From Oidiodendron maius Zn (taxonomy: Eukaryota; Ascomycota; Leotiomycetes; Myxotrichaceae), in assembly GCA_000827325.1 (NCBI GenBank), contig KN832871.1:806001-870000 (forward strand): a stretch of DNA of 64,000 nucleotides. Direction: 5' to 3'. Within the stretch, counting starts at the first letter, position 1, and each line of letters opens with the position of its first letter. Under the pieces are notes generated by a model, which was not told the DNA's origin, did not search any database, and saw only the letters and a program-made list of their open reading frames with translations. Position numbers and translations under genes: made by a program. Shown here one piece after another: positions 1 through 10,889 of this stretch.

Positions 1-200
1 ATAGTTCATTCGACTGTAATTATTGCCTGGAGAAGTGCCATGTACTTCGGGGAGAGGTGCTAATTCAAGAAAAGTGAAGAGCAACGTGATCAATAAGGCT
101 ATCCAGGATATTGGCATGGGGAGAAGTTTGTGCTCATGAGATTGGCTGGTTTGTTAACAAGTACTGTAGGAGCTGACGAAGTCTGGGATGATATAAAGCT

Positions 201-530
201 GTGCTGACAATACGCAGTTTCTGGCTCCAGGGCGTAGCTCTTACGCTTCTTTCTCTGTCCACTAAATTCGGCGTGTCCTTTCCAGTAGGTTCGTTACACT
301 ATGTGTGCTCTGTTTGTAGGTGTCTTGCATCGGTGCCTCTTTTAGGGGTGGGGCTCGATATAATAAGTTGGCGCCTCGCTTTTAACATGACCCTCTTTAT
401 TGCAGGTGCCTTTGGGTTTACCGCTGGTGTGGCGCCCAACTGGATCGGCATCTGTGGACTCTTTGCGGCCCTGGGGACAGGTGTAGGCGGAAACCTTCCA
501 GGCAGATTCTTCCTGTCTCACTTGTATTAA
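201..530 (+). pseudogene. Relic of an MFS transporter (N-terminal part)
   Basis: The stretch encodes pieces of a fungal major-facilitator transporter. They include a WLQGVALTL-like first helix, a piece resembling the DIIxRRLAFNMTLF loop with one W in place of R, and a helix ending in GVGGNLP. In this family GGNLP is followed by a VD-S-VFL-type helix. Here that continuation (DSSCLTC-like) is visible only in a shifted frame. The loop between the first and third helices (about 286-370) also matches the family only in another frame, which carries stop codons. No ATG opens the frame and no downstream half of the transporter is visible. I read it as a decayed, truncated host gene. An intron could hide one of the shifts but not all of them. 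Confidence 0.65.
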
Positions 531-1029
531 TACTCAGATCACGAAGTGTTCGTGGATTTGAATCACGGCTAATTTCCAAAATTAGTCGACGGAGACCTTT
601 CCCTAGAATTCCTACCAAGTACTTCTGGTGGCCTGCCCCCCTTTTGAGTGTGTTGTGGCCGTTGCTTTCGTAGTAGTTTCTTGGCTGGTGTGGTGTTTTC
701 ATGATCCTTGGCGCCCGTAAGCGGGCGTCGATCTGAAATGACTGGGGCGCAGCCTATGACGCTGTATCCTGGAACATCGAGAGTACGCAGCTGAGAGGCT
801 TCCAGAGCTGCCGTCTTCTTACACGAGCCTACCATACCTCAAATCAGCTATAGGAATGTGGTTACCCGCGCGCAATACGTATTGGCCGGATCAATGAGGC
901 GAAGCATGACCCATTACGCTTTCTGGTCTGAACATCGCCGTTAAAATACCTCAGCGATCACCCCGCGTACAATACTGAACCACGAGCCCAGACCGTGGAG
1001 CCAGCGGGCCCACGACGAGACATACGCAA
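531..1029. other. Intergenic, no gene seen
   Basis: This lies between the transporter relic and the arrestin-like gene. I see no conserved coding sequence on either strand. The last 100-200 bases presumably hold the arrestin-gene promoter and leader. Confidence 0.5.
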
Positions 1030-2546
1030 ATGTCTGTCCAGATCCAGCTCGAAGATCCCCGCAGCTTCTACAGCAATCTCGACTTCATCAAGGGCCGGGT
1101 TGTCCTGTCCCTCAACAAAGATGAGAACGTCTCCGGTATATTTGTCAAGCTGGAGGGAGAGTCCCGGAGTGCCTTGGTGCGCCCCATCAACAACAACAGG
1201 CCCCGGGATCGTAGTACCGTTGCCATGGAGAACCACAAAGTGTTGTACAAGGTGTCCCAGGTCTTTCCGTCAGATAAAGACACGGGCCCGAGCAGGAGAG
1301 GAGAGGCGTACACGCTGCGGGCAGGCACCCATGAGTATCCTTTCCGCTTCAAGATCCCGTTTAACAACGGCTGCTCGAACCCGGAAGAGCAGTTTGGCTT
1401 TGGTAATCTTGGGTTGACAGGCATGCAACATCTACATTATCGACATGTCAAGCGCACTCTCCCGCCATCGTTGACGGGCTTCCCGGACAAGGCGGAGATC
1501 AGATACTACGTCAAGGTCACCGTGCAGCGGCCGAGTCTGTTCAAGGAGAATAGGAGGTCTGCCATTGGGTTCCGCTTCCTCCCCATCGAGCCGCCTAGGC
1601 CCCCTCCCTCCAAAAATGAAGTGTTTGCTAGGCGGCCATATGCATTCCAACCTGGAGGACAGAGGCAGAAATCCGGCATATTTGGCAACAAGAGATCTCC
1701 AAGCATGTCCACTACGCCTCCACCAAGGGGAGAGGTAGAGGCGAGGCTCCCGAGTCCGGCCATTGTGACGTGCAACGAACCTATACCATTACGGATCATT
1801 GTTAGGAATCTGAATGAGAGTCCTGAACAGCTCTTCTTGATGAGCTTGCAGTTCAACTTGATTGGGAGCACTGAGATACGGGCCATAGACGTAGCTCGGA
1901 CAGAGACTATTACATGGGCCATGATGACCCTACAATCCCTAGCGATACCGATTGGAAGTCCTGGGGACAAGCTCCGAACTGAAACAATTCTAGATAAGAA
2001 GCTGTGGGATGGGGTGCCATTGCCTAACACCGTGGCTCCTTCATTTCATACCTGTAACCTGTCAAGACGGTACGAATTGGAAGTGAGAGTGGTTCTGGGC
2101 TATGGCTCACCGGGGGATATTCAGGTACGCCATTCGAACTATTTGCAATACCCCAAGGCTAATCTACATTCTAGCCTCAGACCATTTCTCTCCCGCTACG
2201 TTTCCAAATCGAAATCTACTCTGGTGTGTCACCACCCCCAGCTCTCCTGAACGCCATGGCATCCCGGCCCACCGTTCCTGCCCAACGCCCCCAAGCGGCA
2301 CGACCTCCCGCTGCTGCAGCAAGCGCACAAGCACCCCGACCTACTTACGACCCCGTATACCCACCTCAGCTCACAACCTCGACAGTACCCGAAGACGATG
2401 CTCCACCGTCATACGAGGATGCCATAGCAGACGATATTACTCCCGTTGACGGGCCACGCAGAGAGTACTCTGGCGTTACAGATGTCAACGCACCTCCAAT
2501 GGACCAGAAAGCCCCACTGAGGCGCGGTGGTGGTCCGGGCTTCTAG
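1030..2546 (+). CDS. Arrestin-like ubiquitin-ligase adaptor with PPxY tail
   Basis: Exons 1030-2124 and 2175-2546, with a 50-nt intron in phase 0, give 488 aa. The first about 170 residues form an arrestin-N fold (SFYSNLDFIKGRVVLSL start, then an LEGESR strand). An arrestin-C domain follows at about 235-400. The splice restores the typical strand PQTISLPLRFQIEIYSG. The tail is rich in proline and alanine and carries PPSY at about 442-445, followed by acidic residues. In fungi, arrestin-related trafficking adaptors of this build use PPxY motifs to recruit the Rsp5/NEDD4 ubiquitin ligase to plasma-membrane transporters. That role is inferred from the family, and the specific cargo cannot be read from the sequence. 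The start was chosen because the domain begins immediately after it. Confidence 0.9.
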
Positions 2547-2881
2547 GTGATTTAATACTGGAAGTCAGCCATCTGACGGTTTGCATAGAGCAAGCAAGTG
2601 AGAAAATTTGCAGATAGAAGACCTCTATACCCCCTGTGATAATGAAATCATGTATGAGTATGTTAGAAGACCTAATCGTACTGTCTGATGGCTCTTGTGA
2701 AAGGGACGAAGTGGATGATGTTTGGAGTGAAATGGGAGATTGGCTGAATATTTTTGCAATTCCAGCAATGACCACGAAGAAGAGTGCAAATCAATTCCCA
2801 TTTAATAAGGCCCAAGATGTGGCCCATACGGATTCGATATAGATCATTCATAAATATTTGCCGTTAGCATGCGGCTTCCTT
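2547..2881. other. Convergent 3' intergenic region
   Basis: This short region lies between the arrestin gene (+) and RPA43 (-) and presumably holds both 3' ends. No coding sequence is recognised. Confidence 0.5.
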
Positions 2882-3850
2882 CTAATAATTCTTCCTGTGC
2901 TTCCTTGGTCCACTATCCGCATCCATCAAGTTCGGCTCGACGACAACAGCTAAGCTCGTAGCTCCTGGGGCCTTTGCCCCACCCAGTCTCCTCCCAGCTG
3001 TCTCTCTACTTGACTTATAGTTCTCTCGTTCTTCCCGAATCAGCTTCTCCTCAGCCTCATCATCTAACATCGTCCCCTCGATACTTAAAAATCCTGTCTC
3101 CCTATCATGACTCGACTCGATCTCCCTAACCTTGAACTTTATCATTCCTTCAACTTTATTTCCCTCCCCATCCACATAATACCCGTGTCCATCTTCCGCA
3201 TACAACTCCCCCCCTTCTGCACTCAGCTCGTCCACACCGACCCACTTCCAGCTCTCGGGCAAACTGTTCCGCTTTATACTCGCATTAAATAGATTCCAAC
3301 ATACAACTCCAACATGACCCGGACTCTGAAGGTTTATATATCCCTCCAACCACGCCCCGCGTTCCGGTTTAAATAAGAGAAACTCGGCCGTCACCCAGCC
3401 CCAAGTTGCTGCCCCTTCGTCGACGCTCTGTAGCAGTGCTATTCGGCCATCGTTTCCGAATGCGTCACTCGAAAGCCGTGGATTATTGTATGAGAGTATC
3501 ACTCCCCTAAATGGTGGAAAGTATCTTAGGATCAGAGGCGAAATGTGCTCTGCGCAGAGACCCTCGAGAGGTGTGGATTGCGAGATAGGAGCAAGTGGAA
3601 GGTGTAATGAGGAGGTTTGAATATGAAATGGGGCGGCCTTTTCTTGGTCCTCTGGGACCGGTGTTGTCTGAGAGGCGGTCTTGTCGGACTTGTGTTTCTT
3701 GGATTTGGACCGGTGCCCATCCTCTCCTTCTCTCTTCCGCTTCTTCTTCTCTTTCTCGGACGCTGATCTGTGTTTCTTGTGTGATTTTGAAGGATATTGT
3801 GATGAGGACATTGTGTCTTTTGCCAATTGAGCAGATATCTCAATGGACAT
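2882..3850 (-). CDS. RPA43: DNA-directed RNA polymerase I subunit RPA43
   Basis: A single exon of 322 aa. Residues about 15-60 are a lysine-rich, low-complexity nuclear-type tail. From about residue 95 the sequence follows the RPA43/RPB7 N-terminal fold (ISPLILRYFPPFRGVILSYN), then an OB-type domain with the fungal RPA43 block GHVGVVCWNLFNASIKR and WKWVGVD. RPA43 pairs with RPA14 in the Pol I stalk and contacts Rrn3 during rRNA transcription initiation. A second ATG lies 13 codons downstream (3811) in a slightly better context (CACAATG), so the true start may be there. It is head-to-head with the J-protein gene, with only about 250 bp between starts. Identification is from sequence memory of the family. 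Confidence 0.88.
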   Translation of the reverse strand: MSIEISAQLAKDTMSSSQYPSKSHKKHRSASEKEKKKRKREGEDGHRSKSKKHKSDKTASQTTPVPEDQEKAAPFHIQTSSLHLPLAPISQSTPLEGLCAEHISPLILRYFPPFRGVILSYNNPRLSSDAFGNDGRIALLQSVDEGAATWGWVTAEFLLFKPERGAWLEGYINLQSPGHVGVVCWNLFNASIKRNSLPESWKWVGVDELSAEGGELYAEDGHGYYVDGEGNKVEGMIKFKVREIESSHDRETGFLSIEGTMLDDEAEEKLIREERENYKSSRETAGRRLGGAKAPGATSLAVVVEPNLMDADSGPRKHRKNY

Positions 3851-4102
3851 CTTGAATGCGGAGATCTTTTAGTCGCAAGGATGGAATTGTCTTGAAATAA
3901 AGTTTTTCCGAGTGAGAAGGCTGAGAGGCTCGACGCGGCCGCTAGCGTCTAGCAACCTCGCTGAGGTAAGGATGTGAACACGATGGACCCGAGGCTTCGC
4001 GATTGCCCAACTGCTAGACAACTACTCTCTTTCCAACATTTCTTTTGATCATCTTCCTTTTGTATGGTTCATCTTGTGTGCTCAGAGTCATAGACATTTG
4101 CT
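3851..4102. promoter_or_regulatory. Divergent promoter RPA43 / J-protein
   Basis: Only 252 bp separate two oppositely oriented start codons, so both promoters must overlap here. It holds a GC-rich palindromic GCGGCCGC at about 3936-3943 and a pyrimidine-rich stretch before the J-protein start. Confidence 0.5.
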
Positions 4103-5237
4103 ATGTCTAGCAATTTAATCTCACTTGCTGGCTGGACCTTCCTTCCCAATGTGAGTATTATTTGCCGCCAGTAGACGCCAGCTATACATCTTGACTGACA
4201 TGTTTTCATAGCTAGTTACAGGATGGGTTCAGAGTTTCTGGTACAGTTTCACGATTCGTGCTGGTGATCCAAAACCTCAGCCCGGATCACCAACATATAA
4301 CCTTCACCGACGGCGCATCCACATCCTAGTCGTCAGTGTGTACCTCCTCTACACTATCTACGAAGCAGACTGGGACATTCGGCGAGCCAGCGACTTCTAC
4401 CAAGATTTAGGCCTCCCACATACTGCTAGTGAGAGGGATATAAAGTCAAAATTTCGAAGATTAGCTGCAATACACCATCCCGATAAGCTCTCTGCACCTA
4501 CCTCGAATTCCAACAACTACTTCGTACATCTAAAGCTCGCACAGGATACCCTTTTAAACCCCACTAAGCGATTTGCATACGAGCGTTTCGGCCCTGAGGT
4601 GGTGAGCTGGGAGCGCTGTTCCAGCATTCGGGACTATCTGGTTCGGGGCCTGCAAGCGATTCTGCCTTATTACGTTGTCGCTGCTATTTTCATGTACTTT
4701 CTTGGTCTTCTGGGTTTCCTGGAATGGGGCAAATACTGGCGTTGGTTGACGTTGGTCATTCTTTGCGTCTTCGAACTTCATACGATCTCTCGACCGTATT
4801 TCCCGCCTATTGCAGGGATGTTTGTCAATCCCATCCTCACGACTCTCACCAACCACCCCCCATACCTGCCCTTTCAAATTATTCAACTAGCGCGGAAGCT
4901 GTCGGTTACAATGTACATAGCATTCTCGCAAATAGGTCCCCTGCTCCATCCGCGACCAGGGCTCTCACCGGCCGCGAATTCTGAGCTAGCACTCAAGCAG
5001 CAGCTGGACAGGTTGCAAGCTACGGCGAAAGCAACAGAGGTCGAAACTGCTAGGCTAGTGGAAATGGAAATGGGACCTTTCCGGGATGAACAGGCTGCTG
5101 GGGCTCTCAAAGGGAAGGTAAAGGAATGGCTGGTGAAGAATACAATTAGGAATGACCCGGAAGTTAGGGATGCAATTGGCAAAACTTTTAAGAGGAGACG
5201 AGTGGATGCGCCTGTAGGTGCCAAGGGTAATAGATAG
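4103..5237 (+). CDS. Membrane-associated DnaJ (J-domain) protein
   Basis: Exons 4103-4150 and 4212-5237 with a 61-nt intron give 357 aa. The J domain lies at about residues 77-135: it starts near DFYQDLGLPHTASE, has the invariant HPD in IHHPDKL, and ends near RFAYERFGPE. A short hydrophobic segment precedes it (HILVVSVYLLYTIY). Two or three strong membrane helices follow (AILPYYVVAAIFMYFLGLLGF, then WLTLVILCVFEL). The charged C-terminus ends FKRRRVD. J proteins stimulate Hsp70 ATPase, and the membrane spans suggest an ER-resident co-chaperone, although the compartment is inferred. The N-terminal 16-residue exon was recovered by splice phase and is absent if only the long open frame is used. 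Confidence 0.85.
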
Positions 5238-5317
5238 CCTTGATTTGGTTTTACTACATGTAGAATGATATTGTGATTGAAAGCTTGTTCTCTAATGTGA
5301 ATAATGTCCAAATCACT

Positions 5318-5330
5318 CGGCACGTGATAT
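5318..5330. promoter_or_regulatory. CACGTG box upstream of the sulfoxide reductase
   Basis: CACGTG at 5321-5326 is about 130 bp before the reductase ATG and could bind a bHLH factor. A 6-mer is expected about 15 times by chance in this window, so this is weak evidence. Confidence 0.25.
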
Positions 5331-5453
5331 TATGAACTTTTCTTCTCCCTTTTTGCTTTGTAAAACGCTTCGACATCAACTCACATCCCACTCCTTGCAC
5401 TTTTGCTTATATCGCCCTGAAATCCCTGGGATTTGGACCGAAGATTTGTTACA

Positions 5454-6237
5454 ATGGTAGGTATCATTCTCTAGCGAGTACTTGAATAAAGTAACCGACG
5501 AATTAGGTACACGCCGACTCTTCCAACTTCGCTTCAAATATCACCAAGGAAGACGCCTACGAACAAGTGCTGTCACAAGCTGGTGGCCTTTTTGATGGCC
5601 AGCGGAATTGGGTTTGTTACCTACTCTCTGTCACACTGATATTTTAAGGCTAACATTCTCAGGTTTGGTATGTGGCTATTATATCATATGATCTGCATCC
5701 AAATCTTCATAGCTGACCAGACCAGCAACTTAGCGAATGCGGCCTCTTTGTTATGGCACGCCTACAAATCACTGCCCTCACCTAGTTCTGAAGTTAACTG
5801 GGCCGGCTTCTATGTGCTTGACCCATCAAAGTCGAATCAACTGATCCTTGGACCTTTTCAGGGGAAGGTAGCCTGCCAAACGATCGCATTTGGAAGAGGA
5901 GTTTGTGGAGCTGCTGCTTCTACAAAAGAGACGCAGTATGTATTCAATTTCTCACATTACGGAAATTGCTGGTGAATTACTCATTACCCCGGACCGTTAA
6001 CCTGAAAGCAGGCTAGTCCCTGATGTAGATTTATTCCCTGGACATATTGCGTGCGATTCTGAGAGTAAGAGTGAGATTGTGGTGCCAATCCAAACCCCTG
6101 GGGGCGGTGATGGTAAGGAGAGCAAATTGGTAGGTATTATCGACGTCGATTGCTCGGTAGTAAATGGTTTCGATGAGGCAGATAAACAATTCTTGGAGCA
6201 GCTTGCAGAGTTAATAGGAAAATCTTGTGATTGGTAG
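5454..6237 (+). CDS. Free methionine-(R)-sulfoxide reductase (GAF fold), with a 5-nt microexon
   Basis: Five exons: 5454-5456 (just the ATG), 5507-5611, 5663-5667 (5 nt), 5726-5935 and 6012-6237. They give 182 aa. The protein is a single GAF domain with the family blocks GLFDGQRNWVCNLAN, EVNWAGFYVLDP, GVCGAAA and HIACDSESKSEIVVPI. Cysteines fall at 88, 98 and 122. As I recall it, the spacing (10 and 24) matches the catalytic and resolving cysteines of the E. coli enzyme. It reduces free Met-R-sulfoxide in the cytosol as part of oxidant defence. The 5-nt exon supplies GTT TG of the conserved V-C pair; skipping it breaks the frame. It is convergent with the TauD-like gene, with 93 bp between stops. 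Confidence 0.9.
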
Positions 6238-6330
6238 TTCGACTCTTATCAGGAAGGGTACATGGATAGTTTCTCGAGTTCAACTATGGAAAGTGAGTTA
6301 CATTTATAGCCCAACCACTCAAAAGTCGTT

Positions 6331-7813
6331 TCACAGTCCGAGAGCTTCACGGCGTGATTTTGACGCAGGATCATAGAATGGCTTCTCTCCGAGAGAGACC
6401 ACACGATTCCCTTGACGCTTCCCTTCATAGTCATTGGTGGCAGTGTGGAATACCGAACGGCTGCACGCTCCTATCAGTAACTATGCCTCAAGTAAGACAT
6501 TGGGGGACTAGGCGCCAGGAAGTATTACTTATCCCAAATAGCGACATCGTTTTTAGTCCAGCGGAACCGAACCTGCAAGTCATGGTTTTCGGCAATGAGT
6601 TTCAAGACTTTGTCAGTCAATATTAGCTTGGTTATGCGAACGAAAAGATGGAACGTACAGTAAGCCTTGATAATTTCACTCTCCGTCTCTGTCACATTGT
6701 CAATCCAGCCAGCGTGGACCTGATGCCCAGTCCCGAACAAGCTCTTCCAACCAGTAACAGGGTTAGTGCGAACCATGGGATGAGAGGCTGTGAAATCAAG
6801 ACCTGTATTCTCTGGTGCACCACGATCCGCGTCAATGAGCTCGAGGCTATGCTCAGCTGCAACCTTGTTGAAGTTTGGCTGGGAGAGAGTTAGAGAGATG
6901 AACGTTCCTGCTATAGACTCCGTACCTGATAGTGGGTGGCTGTCAAGTTTTCAGCGAATCGCTGCCAGGTAGGAGAGAGGCGATCGAAGGCCTCATATCC
7001 AGATGCCCAGAGTGTATCACCGCCGGCGTCCTCAGGGACTTGAATAATTTTCAAAATTGCATAATCTGATGGGATTCGTTCAAATGTGATGCTTTATGAT
7101 TCATTTTCATTAGCGACCTTTTCATTTCCTTCTCTCTGCTTAATACGAGTGAACCAGAGCTTGGGACAGTCATACTCAGCATGCCATCCTTCACTCGCAA
7201 TTTTCTTTGTTCCAGAAAATCTTTTGTACAGTTTTCGAGCTTGCTAGTGCAGGAACTTAGTTAATCGTGCGACATTTCGTAAGGAAGAAGACCTTTTACT
7301 TCTGAAGAGATGACAGAAACTTCATCATCCAACTTTCCGTGCTCATCAACCGCTATTCCCCTTTTGCTATTGCTCAGGGCATGCCTATGTAGCTATTGTC
7401 GCGAATCAGTGAACATTTACTGCTCAAGTTTGGCAGAGAATTACCTTGCTAGTAGTAGGTTTTCCTGTAAATTCACCGAGCTTCTGCCCAAGGACTTTCT
7501 GATCCTCTATTCCAATGTCCTGGTTTCTGAAAAACACAACACCGCGCTGCGAAACTAATATGGCCAAGTCCTTGATTTTGTCATCATCATGCAGGATCTC
7601 CGTAAGTTGAAGCTTGGGAAACTCGCGTCCAATAACAGAAGTAACATCAAAGAACTCATAGCTGTCCAGCGTTCCACTGTAGGTAAGAGGGTTAGGGTAT
7701 GAAGCGGATTTGGTCAATCCTGTGGCGTGGTCTTTACTCTCTGGAATGACGGGAGACTTGACTGTGATTGAGGCAGGGCTCTGAATATCGGCAGAAGTTG
7801 CGGACGGCGCCAT
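6331..7813 (-). CDS. TauD/TfdA-family alpha-ketoglutarate-dependent dioxygenase
   Basis: Seven exons on the minus strand, in plus coordinates: 7445-7813, 7300-7392, 7176-7243, 6926-7091, 6659-6878, 6529-6607, 6331-6460. They give 374 aa. The Fe(II) triad is WHAD (H175, D177) and the distal H337 in RSVFHTAT. The usual fungal blocks are present: ITFERIPSDYAIL, DAGGDTLWASGYEAFD, SHPMVRTNPVTGW and NDVAIWDN. The family oxidises sulfonates such as taurine or related small acids using 2-oxoglutarate and O2; the substrate here is not determinable. Six introns of 47-84 nt all fit in phase. The lipase gene follows on the same strand. Nothing looks broken. Confidence 0.9.
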
Positions 7814-8345
7814 TTCTTTAGATGGTGGTCACTTGAATAATTTTCAGATAAAACAGACCGTATGGAATCAAAGGAGCTTTCACAGTGCTTTACCAAGCAT
7901 GCTCGATGCTGCATCAATGCTTTATGTATTCCGTTAGCACTTCCAACTTCAGATGGCGCAATTCGATACCCCCACATCGTGATGTTATATATATTGATAG
8001 GAAATTGCTTATGCATCGGTACGATGAGACCATCTTATGGGTACATGTCTGTGCATGTCCAGGCCAGGTTGTTCCTGTTTATACCTGAATAAGCACATAC
8101 TATGTCATCTTTGCATTTGCATCTAATAAAGGTACATTCCATCCCTCATATCCTTGTATAGCAACGACTAGTATATAATATGGTTCCCTTGCCCATGACG
8201 CCGTGCAGTTGGCAAGTTGCGCAACTTCCTCCACCGATGGCACGATTGCGACTGCGCGGGGGTTCTCAAGAAAGCTGATCACAAGGAAGAGACATGAAAA
8301 TATACGACGCGACATATTGCATATTTGCCGACTCGTTCTGCTCCC
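7814..8345. other. Intergenic region
   Basis: This holds the presumed TauD-gene promoter and the 3' side of the lipase gene. A 71-codon minus-strand ORF (8100-8315) with a signal-peptide-like start is the only coding candidate and is treated as a finding, not a gene. Confidence 0.4.
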
Positions 8346-9493
8346 TCATAGGCCCTCTTGAGCAAGCATATCAGCAATATCGAGGTAGAATGCAATCGCA
8401 TTGAATCTGTCAGGTGTTAATATGTTCTACACAACCCTCTACGAAAGATAGCATATACAACATAGGGACAAGTTAACATACCTCCTTTTCTTTCCCGATA
8501 TCCTCCCAATCCACCATCGTAATCGATTCGTCCAATTAATAAGATCTAAGTGGCTGACATCGACGAGCGTGCCTTGGTATATTCCCCATTTCGCGCTCTC
8601 CACACTCACCAAGCCATCATTGGGCCCTTCCAATCTCTCAACAACGCTATGTGAACCCCGAAATACAGACCAAAGAGTCGGCTGAATTGTGGCCCCGTAG
8701 GAGAAGTACCGTACTTCAGGATTGTCAGGTGTCTTTGGGTTGAATTCCTCTTGCATATATTTCTGTGTAAGCTGTTCAAAGGCGCCTGTACCAAATCCCA
8801 TGCTTTCAAATGCCCTATATATCCTAGGGATGTGTGAGGCGCCAATTTCCTCAAGACAAAAATCTGCGAACGAAGATCCACGGTGTGGACTTGCAATAGT
8901 AGTGAGCGATAGGACGTCAACCTTCTCCGGCCGGAGACAAGATACCATATAGCGCGCATCTAATCCACCCATACTATGTGCTATGATATTAACCCGCTTG
9001 CCCTTGGCCTTGTTTGCTATATCCTGACCGAGCTTCGCAGCACGCTCCTCGATTGACGCTGATGCAGGGACTGATGTAGTAATTATTTCCATGCCATTTG
9101 CCCGCATTGTATCTGTGATACCCCGCCAGTACTGCACTCCTGGTAGGAAACGGCCGGCGAGATGAAGCTCGTCAAAGCCTAATAGGCCATGAGCTAAGAC
9201 AATAGGATTTTTGGGGGTAGCTAACGAATTAGTTTACCAAATCATTCTAAGCGTGTTGATCACGAACCATAATTCTCCCTAATGGTAGCAAAGTCATCCT
9301 CAATTGCTCTTCCTAGAACATTGATTCTCGGATCACTCCTGACTTTCTTCTCTTTTTCAACTTTCTGCGCAAAAACACGGCAAGAGGTCGAGAATTTTCC
9401 TTCCTTGTTTTGAAATACTAGACGCTTGGCTGCTGCTTGCACACTATGGGGGACGAATCTCGTGTGGGTCACGCGAGATACCAGTAATGTCAT
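8346..9493 (-). CDS. Mitochondrial-type triacylglycerol lipase (TGL2-like)
   Basis: Exons 9268-9493, 8482-9220 and 8346-8406 give 341 aa. The alpha/beta-hydrolase core has the oxyanion HG at 86-87 (VLAHGLLGFDE), nucleophile S158 in AHSMGG, acid D277 in GPNDGLVSV and base H299 in VSHLDLINW. The last exon adds the conserved end FNAIAFYLDIADMLAQEGL, which is lost if the intron at 8407-8481 is read through. The N-terminus (MTLLVSRVTHTRF, rich in R, K and S) resembles a mitochondrial presequence, fitting yeast Tgl2. It would hydrolyse short-chain tri- and diacylglycerols; this is inferred from the family. Confidence 0.88.
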
Positions 9494-10180
9494 TGCAGGG
9501 GGTTGGACATTGACCTCGTGGGAGTCGCAGATATGTTAAACTACGCATTGTGGTGGCGGAAGGATGTTTGGATGCCACAGATTTTGCGATGCAGATAATG
9601 ACGTATTTTGGCCTTTTGAGACGTTTATCGGACCTAACCAGAATGAGAGACAGATCCATTGACCCAAACACTCCTTCAGCGTTCTGGAATTCTGGAATTG
9701 TATATCAATTAGCTAAATTATGACACATTATTAAGATTTAAATTATGTTAGAGAAGCCCAAACGCTTGAGACAGTCTCACGAAATGATATTGCTCAGGCG
9801 AGGCTTTCTTACATGGAGAAAGAAGGGAGTATAAGAGCTGTGCCGAAAGCAAGAGTGCACTAAAGATATGTAGACTATCCTAAGCCATCGGCACCATATT
9901 TGGGACTGGAGTAGGTATAGCTCCAGTGTGACAGATAGAGTAGAGGGTTGATCAGTATTCGCGACAAATCTTCCTCCAAGGCAGGAATCACGCTCTGTTG
10001 TATAATATAGGTCTGCTGTGGAATTGCAAGTTTCTCTATACATCACCCTCTCAATTCCCCCTTCATGCATCGGTTCTTGAGACAATGCCGCCTACATACC
10101 AAGAATTCAATACGGGCAGCACCAGCCCGGAACATTGCATCTCCCCTTTCCGTCCAACCCCTTAATCAGTCAACTGCAAA
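9494..10180. other. Intergenic region, AT-rich
   Basis: This is the lipase promoter side plus the 3' flank of VMA10. 9690-9760 is strongly AT-rich. No gene is recognised. Confidence 0.45.
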
Positions 10181-10889
10181 CTATTGCGGTACTTCAATAC
10201 GATCAGGTACCACCGGTTTAACTTCGAAGACTGCACTCAACAAATCCTTGATAACTTTGTCTTTACCCTTCTTTGCTGCTTCTTGTATCTCTTTTATTTG
10301 CTTGTCTGCGTCTTTGTTTGCTTCTTCCTCAGCTTTTTGGTTTCCGCTCGAATGCTTTCCAAGTATATTAGCCTCAACCCAACATGTAATCATTCAGAGC
10401 AAAACTTAGAATAAAGGCTGGGGTATTGGATAAAGAGAGTGTCGTAGTACTTCTGCTTCGAACTTCTTGAACTCATCATCCTTCGCCTTTTTGTATGCAT
10501 CAATCTCCTTCTTTGCTTCGTCTCGCGCTTCCTTTACTCGCTTTGTGCGGTCTGCAATTGGTTAGTTCCTCTTAACCAATATATTCCTGGTTTTGGATTC
10601 CCGCAAATGGCTTACATTCTCGAGCTAGAATTTGTCAATTAGCATCTTATCGTAAACTGCGCAATGAATCTTTACCCTTCTGGACAATCTTCTGAGCTTC
10701 TCTCTCTGACTATACCATCTCGCATCAGTAGCCTACTTCTAATCCTCTCACAATATCGCCATAGTTGTATCCAAGCAGATAACAGCCCATACGTACATCG
10801 AGCAGCGTCTGGATACCCGCCGAATTCTGCGCTGCCTATACAGTCATTAGCCTCTAATCCGTCTACAACATTCCTACAATGCCCACCAT
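10181..10889 (-). CDS. VMA10: V-type proton ATPase subunit G
   Basis: Six exons, minus strand: 10887-10889 (ATG only), 10797-10835, 10676-10709, 10616-10624 (9 nt), 10451-10551 and 10181-10354. They give 119 aa, the normal size. The sequence is unmistakable: AQNSAGIQTLLD, EREAQKIVQKAREYRTKRVK, DDEFKKFEAEHSSGNQKAEE, and KGKDKVIKDLLSAV near the end. Subunit G forms a peripheral stalk with subunit E that links the V1 motor to Vo on vacuolar and endosomal membranes. The long, charged helix is as expected. Five introns in a 360-nt gene is dense, and two exons are tiny. It is head-to-head with PET117. Confidence 0.9.

Noticed and set aside
5612-5725. One long intron in the sulfoxide reductase instead of a microexon
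   Set aside because: Joining 5611 to 5726 leaves the frame off by two and loses the conserved V-C residues.
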